A DNA stretch of 64,000 nucleotides from the NCBI GenBank assembly GCA_015179045.1, contig WHUZ01000009.1, positions 496,001 to 560,000 on the forward strand, written 5' to 3'. Under the pieces are notes generated by a model, which did not search any database, was not told the origin of the DNA, and worked only from the letters and a program-made list of their open reading frames with translations. Shown here piece after piece: positions 33,924 through 44,140 of the stretch; position 1 is the stretch's first letter, and each line of letters starts with the position of its first letter. Source of the stretch: Kalaharituber pfeilii (lineage: Eukaryota; Ascomycota; Pezizomycetes; Pezizales; Pezizaceae). A program made the position numbers and the translations under genes.

Positions 33924-35391
33924 TTAGGAACTCCCTTCAGTGAAAGACAGCGACATTGGTGCTGGCGATATTCCTCGGATGACATCATAGGTCCTTATCC
34001 CCGCCTCCACCCCTGCCTCAAGCCAGAACAGGTTGACAATCGTGTCATCGTCTGTATCCCACTCAAGCGCAATGAAATTCGTCCGCACTGGTTCACTTCC
34101 GTGCAGAGGAAAAGGCCCCTCCCATCCAGTTCCTAACTTGTGACGAATTACTGTTGTTTGAGTCCCTGTGTTGATATATAGCTTGTCTGATGGGCGACCT
34201 AGTGGGGAATGGCATACGCACATTGTGGTAGAACTATTGACAGTCCCGCCAAGTGTATGTTGCGCCACGGAATATACATAGCCTGCATGAGCGAAATCTG
34301 GAGACAGGTCAACACCGTTTGATAATGGAAACATGAGATCGAAAAAAAAAAAAGCTGGAAGTCTTACTATAGGGCCAAATGCTGAACCCAATTTTCTTCT
34401 CAGGAAGCAGATAGTAAACCAATTCGCATGATGGCCAGCGTCTATAATCTACTCCGGAAGTGAGGAATGAATTCCGAAGGGAAAACTTTCGACTTCTTGG
34501 ACCAGGTGTCCACCGTCCTCGGAATATTTCAGCACCATCAATCATGTCCAGAGGCTCATGCATGAAGCGCAGCTGCCGAATTTCATAATTTGCATCATGA
34601 TACCATAAACTAACATGATATGTAATATTGTCCTGCAAGTGAGATACCAGATTGGCAGATAGCTTTGAATCAGGCCCAGTGGCAATCGTTAGATCATTGA
34701 GTGTACCATTGCACCATGTTTTACCCCAATCAGTGGAAATGCGCTATTGATTGAGAATCACATTGTTAAATTAACTGTTAGCACATCCTTGTTTGATAGT
34801 TAACCTCGGTATTTGTATACCTCGCGGACCAAATTCGACTCATCCAGGAAAAAGACCCATCGCTATATCGCAATTAACATGGACTGACAGTTAGTTTACT
34901 TATCCTCAATTTGACACTAGCCCATCTCATCACTAAAACTACAATGATTCTGACTGCCTACCTTCAGACCATTTGCCCATGAAACAGCAGTTAATGGTGT
35001 GTGTGGTTTTGCTGTGTCTGAAGCCACACACACAATAGAATACAATCTCCATGTAAATGGGCGCTCAATAAGCAAGAATTTTGACTGCCAAATTGCACCT
35101 ATGATTCAATGGGAGTTGATCAATTAGCAGTTATCATCAACCGGAAGCTGAGCGCTGTACATACCCGTTGTGCTCTGCCAATATAAACATACAAACTGTC
35201 CATGTGAGGTTTCAAATGTGATACCAGCAAGGCTTGAATCTGTGTCAGCACTCTAAATTCATGTTAGCATGGTGGTGTAAGATTTCAAAAGCTAGTCCAA
35301 TTTTGGAAATTGGTCAATGAATGACATCCAGCTGGTTGCATACTAGGGGTGGTCTATGTTCAGTATCAGAGGTTACGGTGGGTGTCTCCAT
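33924..35391 (-). CDS. Fucose-lectin-like beta-propeller protein, copy B
   Basis: Exons 35344-35391, 35165-35252, 34962-35098, 34821-34862, 34368-34743, 33924-34297; 354 aa. Every exon boundary is homologous to copy A, and all phases close. N terminus METPTVTSDTEHRPPL is identical to copy A; the C terminus is GISPAPMSLSFTEGSS. Divergence is concentrated in exon 5 and at the start of exon 6 (YVYSVAQHTLGG), while exons 1-4 are nearly unchanged. One codon is lost in exon 5 relative to A and C. Intact frames and conserved splice sites argue that the copy is still functional. Same expected lectin role as copy A; ligand differences are possible but cannot be read. Confidence 0.72.
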
Positions 35392-36514
35392 CCCACTTGA
35401 GAATCCCGAAAGGCTTTCGGACGGCCTTCTCACGGGACTACTGCCCCTAGGCAAGAAACTCATGCAGCGCAGGTATCTGTAATTGAATGAAACGGATCCA
35501 GATCCGCAGAGCAATGTATAAATGCTTAGCCGGTTGAACTATGGGGCGGAGAAGTGCTGGAAGAGATGAAGTGACCGAAAGAGGAAAATTCTTTGTATAA
35601 ATGAAAGGGTTTGGAGAGGAAAACGCTGACGGCTACGTGTGATAACATCTGACAGCTAGCTTCTCCACCCCAATGATCGTTTTGGGGCCTGCGGATGATA
35701 AGCTGCATGCAAAACACGTGAGGCGCAAGCATTACTGACATTGGGCGGCTATGTATTAAAGGGTATCCGACCACTTCACATAGCAACCAGGTTCCATAAA
35801 TCTACAGTTTAGTTAGGCGTAAGTTAAAGCCAATTTAATCTCATATCCAGATTTCCGATCGAGCTTTAGATGCTATTATGTTGCCGTAAACAATTCTCTT
35901 CAGCCTCTATCGGACAAGATTCCACTCAAAGTCACGCGACCTGAAATTACTCTTGCTTATGCCTTGGCACTTTTTCTGACTCAGGGTAAGTCGTGGGGTA
36001 TGGGGAATAGATCTTAGAGGCTACCAGTTCTTCATACATGTTCACATAATGCTTTCGAAACCCGTAGTATTCCACAAAGTCGACTATCTGTGTCGAATAG
36101 ATGTATGGTGCCGGATGGTCTGGTGTGTGTTTAGGTACGTACGTGTGTGTGTCCATGTGAGTTACCTAGTGTAGCACTTCTGGGACTGCATGAAGCGTTG
36201 TACGTACCAAACAAGTTGCCTGAACAAGTTGCCTGAACAAGTTGCCTGAACAAGTTGCCTGAACAAGTTGCCTGAACAAGTTGCCTGAACAAGTTGCCTG
36301 AACAAGTTGCCTGACCTGTACTTTTACTGGAAACAGACACCACAACGTCCCCACTTTTCGATAAATTCAAAAATGTGGCAACTACGTTGCCACTAAACTT
36401 ATATATTATTCAGATGCTGTTCAATCCTCCCACCTGCTTTCTCCGCCACCCTATTTAAGCTCCAGTGGGTTTTTATACGACACTATGATATTCTCCTTTT
36501 CCTCATAACAGAAA
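35392..36514. other. Upstream region of copy B and 3' flank of copy C
   Basis: Shares about 750 bp with the upstream region of copy A. Contains an eight-fold 13-bp repeat at 36212-36315. No gene seen. Confidence 0.65.
36212..36315. repeat. 13-bp tandem repeat, eight copies
   Basis: Eight near-perfect head-to-tail copies of CAAGTTGCCTGAA. At the corresponding position beside copy B (near 33735) only a single ACGTTGCCTGACC-like unit exists, so the array expanded after the duplication. There are no spacers, so it is not a CRISPR. Confidence 0.95.
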
Positions 36515-37968
36515 TTAGGAACTCGCTTCAGTGAAAGACAGTGACATTGGGGCTGGCGATATTCCTCGGATGACATCATAGGTCCTTATTCCCGCCTCCG
36601 CACCTGCCTCAAGCCAGAACAGATTGACAATCATGTCATCCTCCGTATCCCACTCAAGTGCAACAAAATTTGTCCGCACTGGTTCACTTCCTTGCAGAGG
36701 AAAAGGTCCCTTCCATTCAGTTCCATACATTAACTTGTGATATTCCACGTTTGCTTCAGTCCCAGTGTTGATATATATCTTAGTTGATTGGGAAGGGCAT
36801 ATGCACATTGTGGTAGAACTATCGAAACGCCCCCCAAAGGTATATTCGAACCTATAGCGTGGCGTGGAATACACGTAACGTTGTCCAGTAATATCTAAAG
36901 AAAGGTCAACCCCGTTTGATGATGAGAATAATAGATGGAAAAAATATTTTGGAATCTTACTATAGGGCCAAATGCTGAATCCAATGTGCTTATCTTGAAG
37001 CAGATAATAAACCCTTTCTCGCCATGGCCAGCAACCATTATAATCTACCCCAGATGCAAGGAATGAATGCCGAAGGGGAAGCTGTAGACATCTTGGGCCA
37101 GGTTTCCACTGTCCCCGAAATTTCTCAGCACCATCAATCATCTCCAGAGGATCATGTATGAAACACAGCTGCCGAATTTCATAATTTGCATCATGGTACC
37201 ACAAGTTTACTTTAAATGTAAGGTTGTCTTCCAAAAAAGAACCCAAGTTGGCAGATAGCTTTGAATCGGGACCAGCAGTAATCGTTAGGCCGTTCAGTGT
37301 ACCATCATACCATGTTTTACCCCAATCAGTGGAAATACGCTATTGATTGAAGAATTGCATTGTTGCACTGACAGTTAGCCTAGTCTACGGTATTTGTATA
37401 CCTCACAGACCAAATTCGACTCATCCAAGAAAAAGACCCATTGCTGTATTGCAATTAACACGGACAGGCCGTTAGTCTACTTATCCTTATTGATACTAAC
37501 CCATCTTATGAGCAAAAGCACAATAATTCTGACTGCCCACCTTCAGGCCATTTGCCCATGACAAAGCAGCTAATGGCGTGCATGGTTTGGCTGTGTCTGC
37601 AGCCACACACACAGTAGAATACAATCTCCATGTAAATGGGCGCTCAGTAAGCAAGAATTTTGACTGCCAAATTGCACCTATGATTCAATGGGAGTTGATC
37701 AATTAGCAGTTATCATCAACCGGAAGCTGAGCGCTGTACATACCCGTTGTGCTCTGCCAATATAAACATACAAACCGTCCATGGGATGTTTCAAATGTAA
37801 TGCCAGCTAGGCTTGAATCTGTGTCAGCACTCTAAATTCATGTTAGCATGGTGCTGTAAAATATCCAAAGCCATTCTCATTTTGGAATTTGGTTTGTGAA
37901 CAACATCCACATGGTTTGCATACTGGGGATGGTCTATGTTCAGCATCAGGAGTCATGGGTGTCTCCAT
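36515..37968 (-). CDS. Fucose-lectin-like beta-propeller protein, copy C
   Basis: Exons 37924-37968, 37744-37831, 37541-37677, 37402-37443, 36961-37339, 36515-36894; 356 aa. It starts METPMTPDAEHRPSP, one codon shorter and more diverged than copies A and B in exon 1. The intron between exons 5 and 6 could be read through without a stop here, but the donor and a TTTAG acceptor are conserved, so splicing as in A and B is preferred. Exon 6 is closer to copy A in its first part (NITGQ, RFDSSTTMCIC) and ends SLSFTEASS like copy B. The upstream region is interrupted at 38613 by a large inserted segment. Confidence 0.72.
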
Positions 37969-38612
37969 CCCGCTTAAGAATTCCGAAATTTATTTAGGCT
38001 TTCAGAATATGTAACCGGACTTCTCACGGGAGTACCACGTGCCCCTCCCTAGTCACGAAAACTCATGCAGTGCAGGTATCTGCAACAGAGCAGTGTAATG
38101 CTTAGTCTGAACTATGAGACGGGAAGTTCTGGGAAAGATGCAGTATTCGGAAAGGTAAAAATAATCATTTGCGTGAAGGAAAGGGTGTGGATAAAAAACA
38201 CTGACGACTGGGTGTGAGAACAGTTGGCAGCCAGCTTCTCCACCTCCTGATCGTTTTGGGACCGCTGAATGTATTTACGCTTATTGAATTGAGTATGTCG
38301 CTTACTGCATTGCAATAGATACAGGAACATATATAGACAACTTTTGGTGATAACGAGAAATCCTCAAGTAGAGCAAAAACCTGAAAGCAACATATGCAAA
38401 CCTGCTTTCTCATGTCATGGCGACAGACCATGATCATGTTTCAGTGCATATGTCAGTAGGCTGTCCTGATGAAGTAAAGAGAAGTAAATCTCAAGTACAA
38501 TGATGAAACAGTACGCTGCATATCAAAGCTATACGAATGATAATCCTTAACAGAATGACGAGCTGCATGTAAAGCACGTGAGCGTAATCATACAGTACTC
38601 GGGGTTGCCAGT
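37969..38612. other. Proximal upstream region of lectin copy C
   Basis: Diverged version of the upstream sequence of copies A and B, recognisable as far as GAGCTGCATGTAAAGCACGTGAG near 38560-38582. It then stops at the inverted repeat starting 38613. Confidence 0.6.
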
Positions 38613-39118
38613 AAGTCTGTGGAATTATGCAGCGCCAAGGTACTCACGTGGATTCACGTGGTACTTAGACTGACCAGTCAGTAAACAAGTAGTGGCATGT
38701 TGAACGCGCACAGAAAATAAACAGTAGATCATGAGAGCCTGGTATCGGTAGCTTTCTGTTCTCATGTCCGACCGCTCTCTATTAGTAGCTTTAGCTTAAT
38801 AGGTAGGTTTGATAGCTCTTCTACTATATCTAACTTGTTAGCTAACTTAATGATTTTTCTATTAGTGTTGACAGTCCTCTGCTAGCACTAGTACTCCGCT
38901 GGGCACGAGAACAGTACTGTCGGAGGATTCCTTCACTCAAGGCCGGAAATCTTAAGAAAGAACGTTTCTTGTATAATGTAGGTTAGGAGAGAGGAGCAGA
39001 ACCTCCGGCCTGCCCCTCTTTACATACAAGTATATACAGGATACGACACATAATCCCCCCTCTTTCAGCAACAACCTAATGGGGAGGCGACGCCTTATTG
39101 ATTTCCACTTGTGGTATG

Positions 39119-39150
<32 letters not shown>

Positions 39151-39238
39151 CCTACAAGTTTCAAGTTTTTCAAGTTTTTTGATTGCGTTTCATGGTTGCA
39201 ATATTTTTTTTTAGTCGTTTTACAAAATGATTGCATTT

Positions 39239-39407
39239 TCTCATATATTAGTGTTGTCATGTATATAGCATTTTATCATACTTCCTTTTTTACACCACTT
39301 TTCCTTGGCTCCATAGGTCCCATAGCAACAGAAGTACCACGTGAATCCAGGTGAGTATCTTGGCTCTACATAATTCCACAGACTTTGCCGCACCCCCGAG
39401 TACATGT
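39239..39407 (+). repeat. Dispersed ~170-bp repeat, copy 1 (no MITE)
   Basis: TCATATATTAGTGTTGTCATG ... CCCGAGTACATG, repeated at about 43877-44104 with few changes. This copy lacks the 56-bp hairpin present in copy 2. It contains one of the 54-bp terminal-repeat motifs at 39332-39385. A T30 run lies just upstream at 39121-39150. Confidence 0.85.
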
Positions 39408-39576
39408 GGCTGTCTAAAGGAGCCAAGATCCCTGACCACGTGCGCAAACGTAAGCGAGTCGCTGACCGACCCGTCCGGATACTCCTATATATCCCGACCG
39501 TACTACCGGCGGTTACCGGTAGTTCTACCTTTTGGTGCAACGGTTTGCAAAACGGTCGGTTGCAACCCGTAACAGT

Positions 39577-40110
39577 CCCCCACTATCCTCATTTGCTGGA
39601 TCTTAGGTATATCGACCAACAGTAACATCATTATCCTCAGCTTTCTAAAAAAAGTTTGGAAAAACACTTCCAAGACGAAAATAAGAAAGCAGTAAAAGAG
39701 CATGAAAGCAGGTAGATAATCCAAGTTATCTAAACTCCTTTAGATTATCCCTCTGGATTCCTCTCTGCTTCCGCCAGCTTTCAGATGCGAGCATGGTGTG
39801 CTCCCTGGAAACCAAACTTGCGTCCCCGCTATCCTTCATTTGCTGTCTGTGAACTGTCCGTTAGGCAAATTGACTTACCCTCAATTTGTGAAAAAGATTA
39901 GGGAAAAATGCAAGTAGTAAAAAGGGAAAAGGCATATGAAAGCAGGTACATACATAAGCCAAGTTACCTAAACCCCTTTAGATTATTCCTCCCGGCTCCT
40001 CTCTGCTCTGACTCGGTTGCTCTGCTTTCATCAGCTTCAGATGCGAGCTGGTGCGCCCTTGGAAACCAAACCTGCATCCCCGCTATCCTTCATTTGCTGT
40101 CCGATGTACT
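39577..40110 (+). repeat. ~250-bp tandem repeat array
   Basis: CTATCCTTCATTTGCTG-type anchors recur near 39577, 39827 and 40078, period 250-251 bp. Units share GAAAGCAGGTA, AAACNCCTTTAGATTAT and TTTCAGATGCGAGC segments. They form two units plus a partial one, directly next to the foldback palindrome. Confidence 0.75.
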
Positions 40111-40125
40111 ATTATTTCTTTAAGA

Positions 40126-40720
40126 GAAACCCTTTTTTTCCCCCTGCTTTCATAACACTACTCATATTTTTCTCCTGTTCAAGTTTTGGATGATCAACTA
40201 ATACTATTTTATTTAGTTTATCAACAATGTTACATAGCATCATACTTCACTGCAATAAATCATTGATTCTAGTGAGCTATATGACTATTGAACTTCAGTA
40301 TATTTTTTATATACTCTAGTCATATATTTTATATTCTGATCCCATATTTTATTTGAAGTTCATAATACTAGAATATTACATTACAGTTTAATATTATAGT
40401 AAGTTGAATAAGGTATAAAGAGTTCTGATTTCCTAATCACATTTATTAAAGTTCAATGAAGTATTCTAGTTGCATATTTTATTATAAACTTGAAATGAAA
40501 TATACGACTAGAAAAATTATATTGAATATACAACAATATTGAACTTCAATGGTTGCATATTTTACTATAAATGGGTAGAATCAATGATTTATTGCATTGA
40601 AGTATAAGCTATGTAGTATTGTTGATAGACTAAATAAAATAGTATTAGTCGATTATTTTTAACTTGAACTGGGGAAAATTATGAGGGGCATCATGAAACA
40701 GGAGAGGAAAAAAGGTTTGC
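40126..40720. repeat. AT-rich ~600-bp foldback palindrome
   Basis: The left arm at about 40126-40275 (GTTCAAGTTTTGG, CTAATACTATTTTATTTAG, GCAATAAATCATTGATTCT) returns in reverse complement at about 40571-40720. Weaker complementarity continues inward through TGAACTTCA and CATATTTTAT segments, so almost the whole stretch can fold back. It lies immediately downstream of the small secreted peptide gene. Confidence 0.8.
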
Positions 40721-40814
40721 TCGAACAATTTAGGACAAAAGAAATGGGAGAAAAAAAATAGAGATGTACATACATGGAGGTTATCTGGCTGGTAGCCATC
40801 TGTTTTGATTGCAT

Positions 40815-41003
40815 TTAGGTCTTTGTCGATTCCTCGCAAAAACATAGAGGATAGCAGGGACAGTCCTATGGAGAAGGTTGCAAGTCAGCCGCCGTTCATG
40901 TTAGGACATGATATTGGGTTCAATATACCTGAGGAACAGGTGAAGAAACAACAACTCCAGCGCAAAGTACCATAGCAGCGAGGAGAATTGTGCGAAGCTC
41001 CAT
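40815..41003 (-). CDS. 41-residue secreted Cys-rich peptide
   Basis: Two exons, 40929-41003 (25 codons) and 40815-40865 (16 codons plus TAA), with a 63-nt phase-0 intron: GTATAT donor, CTAAC branch-site motif, CATAG acceptor. Exon 1 encodes a complete secretion signal (MELRTILLAAMVLCAGVVVS, then SPVPQ). Exon 2 encodes the mature peptide DCPCYPLCFCEESTKT, with four cysteines in CxC...CxC form. A TATAAATA box lies about 150 bp upstream on the same strand. Peptides of this kind include effector-like and antimicrobial secreted proteins of plant-associated fungi. Function is unknown, and no family is recognised. It sits inside the inverted-repeat-bounded segment. Confidence 0.62.
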
Positions 41004-43876
41004 TGCTCGAAACGCGTTTAGTTTTGATGGTTGAGAGTGAGCAAGTCGAGATTGAAGGTATGTGCGTTGTACGTGCTGGTATGGGAGGAAGGAGGAAGGC
41101 GAGCTTGGCTTTGAACTTGGAAGAGCTTCTCACTCAGGGAGATTTACTGGGGTATTTATACATTCAATCCTTGTGAATGGTATTCAATCTGAATTTGTTC
41201 TTACCTATTTTCAAACTCAGCCACCTCCATGAATTTTGTCTTGTTGACAAAATTTTCACCATTGAGAGCTGAAAATAAGACAATTCCGGGCGGATTATCG
41301 CTCATGGTACTGGGTCACGGCTACAGTGCAATTTCGAAGACAAAATTAGGGGAAGCCTCCACCTCATTTGCTGATATTCAGCTTTAGTAGTCCATAGGAG
41401 TTAACGTTCAACGAGATTCAATGGCTGAATATTGAGGCTGTACGGAGTTGTTGCCAAGAGTACGACTGCATTGATGATTAGTTTTTAAGCATACGTTTAT
41501 GGTTGGGTGGTTGCTTCGCGATTGAATGTGTTGGGGCAACGTACCATTGACATAATATAATCCCAGTTACACCTGAAGAATGGTAATGTCTGACATACGG
41601 GAATGGTGGAGGATTCCTGATATCTCTGCCTATGAGAATATCACTAAAAATTGAATGCCTCTTGCACATCAGGTAATTATCCGAGAGTTTCCAGCCAAAG
41701 TAACATGCACTTGCCTTGTTAAACAAAGGCTACACTTGAGGCTGGACTCGAAACCAGCTCTAGTCCTATGTGGCGAAATTGTCCTGTTTCATTAATAACT
41801 GCGCGATGTGTTAAACGAGCTGTTAAACGAGCTGTTCTGTGGAAATCATTCGTGGATGTCTCAGCTCAGCTGAAGTGACGTATTTTTCCAAAACTTTCGC
41901 TAGATCCCCCGAAATTCGGGAACGGGTTTAAGCAATCCGTTACGGTTGTTACATGAAGTGCTTATGTCCAGTCTGCATTATTCGGCATTATAAACACAAC
42001 GTTGACATGACCGAGTGGGATCTACATAACAGATGCGAAATCCTGCAAGTACATGAGAATACCTGTTTGGGTACTGCTTGCATTGTGATATTTATGTAAT
42101 GAAACGCATGCTCAGCGGATACTAGCATTGTCCCAAGCTTCAGAAGGATCATTAGTAGGTCTGCATCGCTGTGCGCACCTAAACGGACTGGTCCACTCGT
42201 GCGTGGACAAAGTTCGCGAGAGGAGCTGGCCGTTCACGAGAGGTCTAGTCTTCTCGCGAATAAAACTTTATTTTTCCGACCAGAGCGAGAGGTTTTTCTA
42301 CATACCTTCGTTTTTCCAACAAAAAAAACACGTACTGTAAACCTGCAGGCCTAATGGTGCCAATAGCCTTAGAGTCAATATTGTCACTTTCTGCTTCGCC
42401 ATACATGTATCGATTTTTTCCCCAAACATATCTGCACTGTGTAGTATCACATAGTCTTCTACCGCACGCCCCTCCGAAAAAGGTAAATATCGTCTAATGA
42501 GTAAATATCACTAGAGCACTTGACAGGCAGTTATAGAGCCCGGAGGAAGTGGTGGGCATTGAATTTGTAATGGACTGTCGGTATTTCTTTTACCTTCTTT
42601 TTTTTGCATTATACCAAGTGATGATATTCCCCTACAAGGCGTATATCATGGTGGAGTTAATGCCCTGCCATGGCGAATAGCTGCAAGCGGGGTTACGTTA
42701 AGAAAAGAAGGGGAAATGGTGGAGTTAACAGCTCCCATTCCACTGCCACCCTCTACTGCATCTGCAATCTGATAACTCTGTTATGGAGGTAGTGGCAAGC
42801 ATATATGCGTCAGCATACAGTCTGTGGTTAAAATTGGCTTACAACATGTGTGACTGTGCCCAATCTACATGACTAACTGACGTTGTCACAAGCAGAGTAC
42901 CTGAGCCAAGACATGTCCATGCTGTATGGCACAGAAGTTCAGCTACCATGAGCTTATATCTTGTGCCACTGAGGAAGCTCAATTGCCGAGTTAGCTAAGC
43001 TATCGCTAGCAAGCATTAAGGACCTTCAGCACCCTAAGTGAAAAACCCCTATATCTGTACGTGGCCCAAAACATAACTCGGTAGCCGTATGAGCTTATGA
43101 GTGTCCCAAGACCTGTATCTATAGATCAAACCCATTGTAATCAAACTCACTGTATCCTTAAAAACTCGCTGTAACGCAGTTAGATGTTAGATTATATACA
43201 TACCAGGGCCGTTAGTTTATTTTTACTTTATTTTTTTTTTTTTCCAATATTACTTACTCGAAAACCATCCTGGAGGCTATGACGAGATACTCTACCTTCA
43301 ACGTTTGAACTATGTATTTACCTAGTCTGAAGGCGCCGACGTGGACCATCCACATTTCTCTTCACCACTACTGGAACACGGAGGGAAAAAAACAAAAAGG
43401 AATGAAGCTGTCTGTGATGCTTAATCTACGAGGGGGACCAGGGCCACCTGCGAACCTCGCCTAATTCCGGAGAGGTATGAATTCACAAGGCGGATGCATA
43501 TTTCGCCAGTGGCAACAAGTACCCAATATCCCGGTCAGCTTTATTTGGCTACTGACTGCACTAACCTTCGCAGAAAGAGATTTAATCCGTCGGCAATAGT
43601 TGAAAAAATCTATACAATAGGCAATGAACATTAGCATTGCAGCACATCAGGGATTGTTAAAACCTATCATAACCGGAAAATGCGGAAGTTTCTATCCAAA
43701 AAAAAAAAAAAAAAAAAAAAAGTTATCCACTAAGCCAAGCTCGAGCAGAGAAGCTCAATACTTAAGCTAATAGATAACCTGCCACCCACCCACATGAGGA
43801 TACATATAAGAAACAGCAAAAAAAATTAAGCTCCAATAGCGTTGTCGTAAGCAGACGTGTTTAAATTTTCATCATA
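41004..43876. other. Interior of the inserted segment, no gene recognised
   Basis: First 150 bp: promoter of the peptide gene. The rest has no convincing frame, motif or splice structure. The 42128-42340 frame overlaps a run of short inverted repeats (GTCCACTCGTGCGTGGAC). A24 run near 43698. Confidence 0.5.
41153..41160 (-). promoter_or_regulatory. TATA box of the secreted peptide gene
   Basis: TATAAATA on the minus strand, about 150 bp upstream of the peptide ATG. It would place the transcript start near 41125 with a leader of about 120 nt. Confidence 0.45.
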
Positions 43877-44104
43877 CGTCATATATTAGTGTTGTCATGT
43901 ATATAGCATTCTATCATACTAAAAGTCTGTGGAAAAGTTTTGCGGGTTTCCCATACAAAAATTTCCACAGACTTTTCGTCCATTTTTACACCACTTTTCC
44001 TTGGCTCCATAGACCCCATAGCAACAGAAGTACCAGGTGAATCCACGTGAGTATCTTGGCTCAGCATAATTCCACAAACTTTGCCGCACCCCCGAGTACA
44101 TGCG
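43877..44104 (+). repeat. Dispersed ~170-bp repeat, copy 2 (with MITE insertion)
   Basis: Same sequence as 39239-39407, interrupted at 43921-43976 by a 56-bp hairpin absent from copy 1. Its 44028-44081 portion forms the right inverted end of the large segment. Confidence 0.85.
43921..43976. mobile_element. 56-bp MITE-like hairpin element
   Basis: Perfect 15-bp terminal inverted repeats, AAAAGTCTGTGGAAA and TTTCCACAGACTTTT, with partial pairing further in (AGTTTTG against CAAAAAT). The other copy of the host repeat (near 39278) lacks it, giving an empty-site comparison. The termini share AAGTCTGTGGAA with the 54-bp inverted ends of the surrounding segment, suggesting one family. Confidence 0.7.
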
Positions 44105-44140
44105 GACAGGGCACATATATATGCGCTGTTACATATCAAA

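Larger units (their letters stand above)
38613..44081. mobile_element. Segment bounded by 54-bp inverted repeats, splitting the lectin C upstream region
   Basis: The left end 38613-38666 (AAGTCTGTGGAATTATG...) is the inverted counterpart of 44028-44081 (...CATAATTCCACAAACTT), about 48 of 54 positions matching. A third copy, in the right-end orientation, lies at 39332-39385. Sequence homologous to the lectin A/B upstream region stops just before 38613 and resumes after about 44100 (ATCCGACCACTTC near 44147). No transposase was found inside. It may be a non-autonomous TIR element, nested elements, or a composite insertion. No clear target-site duplication. Confidence 0.5.

Noticed and set aside
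36212..36315. Regular short repeats resembling a CRISPR
   Set aside because: Units are contiguous with no spacers, and the genome is eukaryotic. It is a minisatellite.
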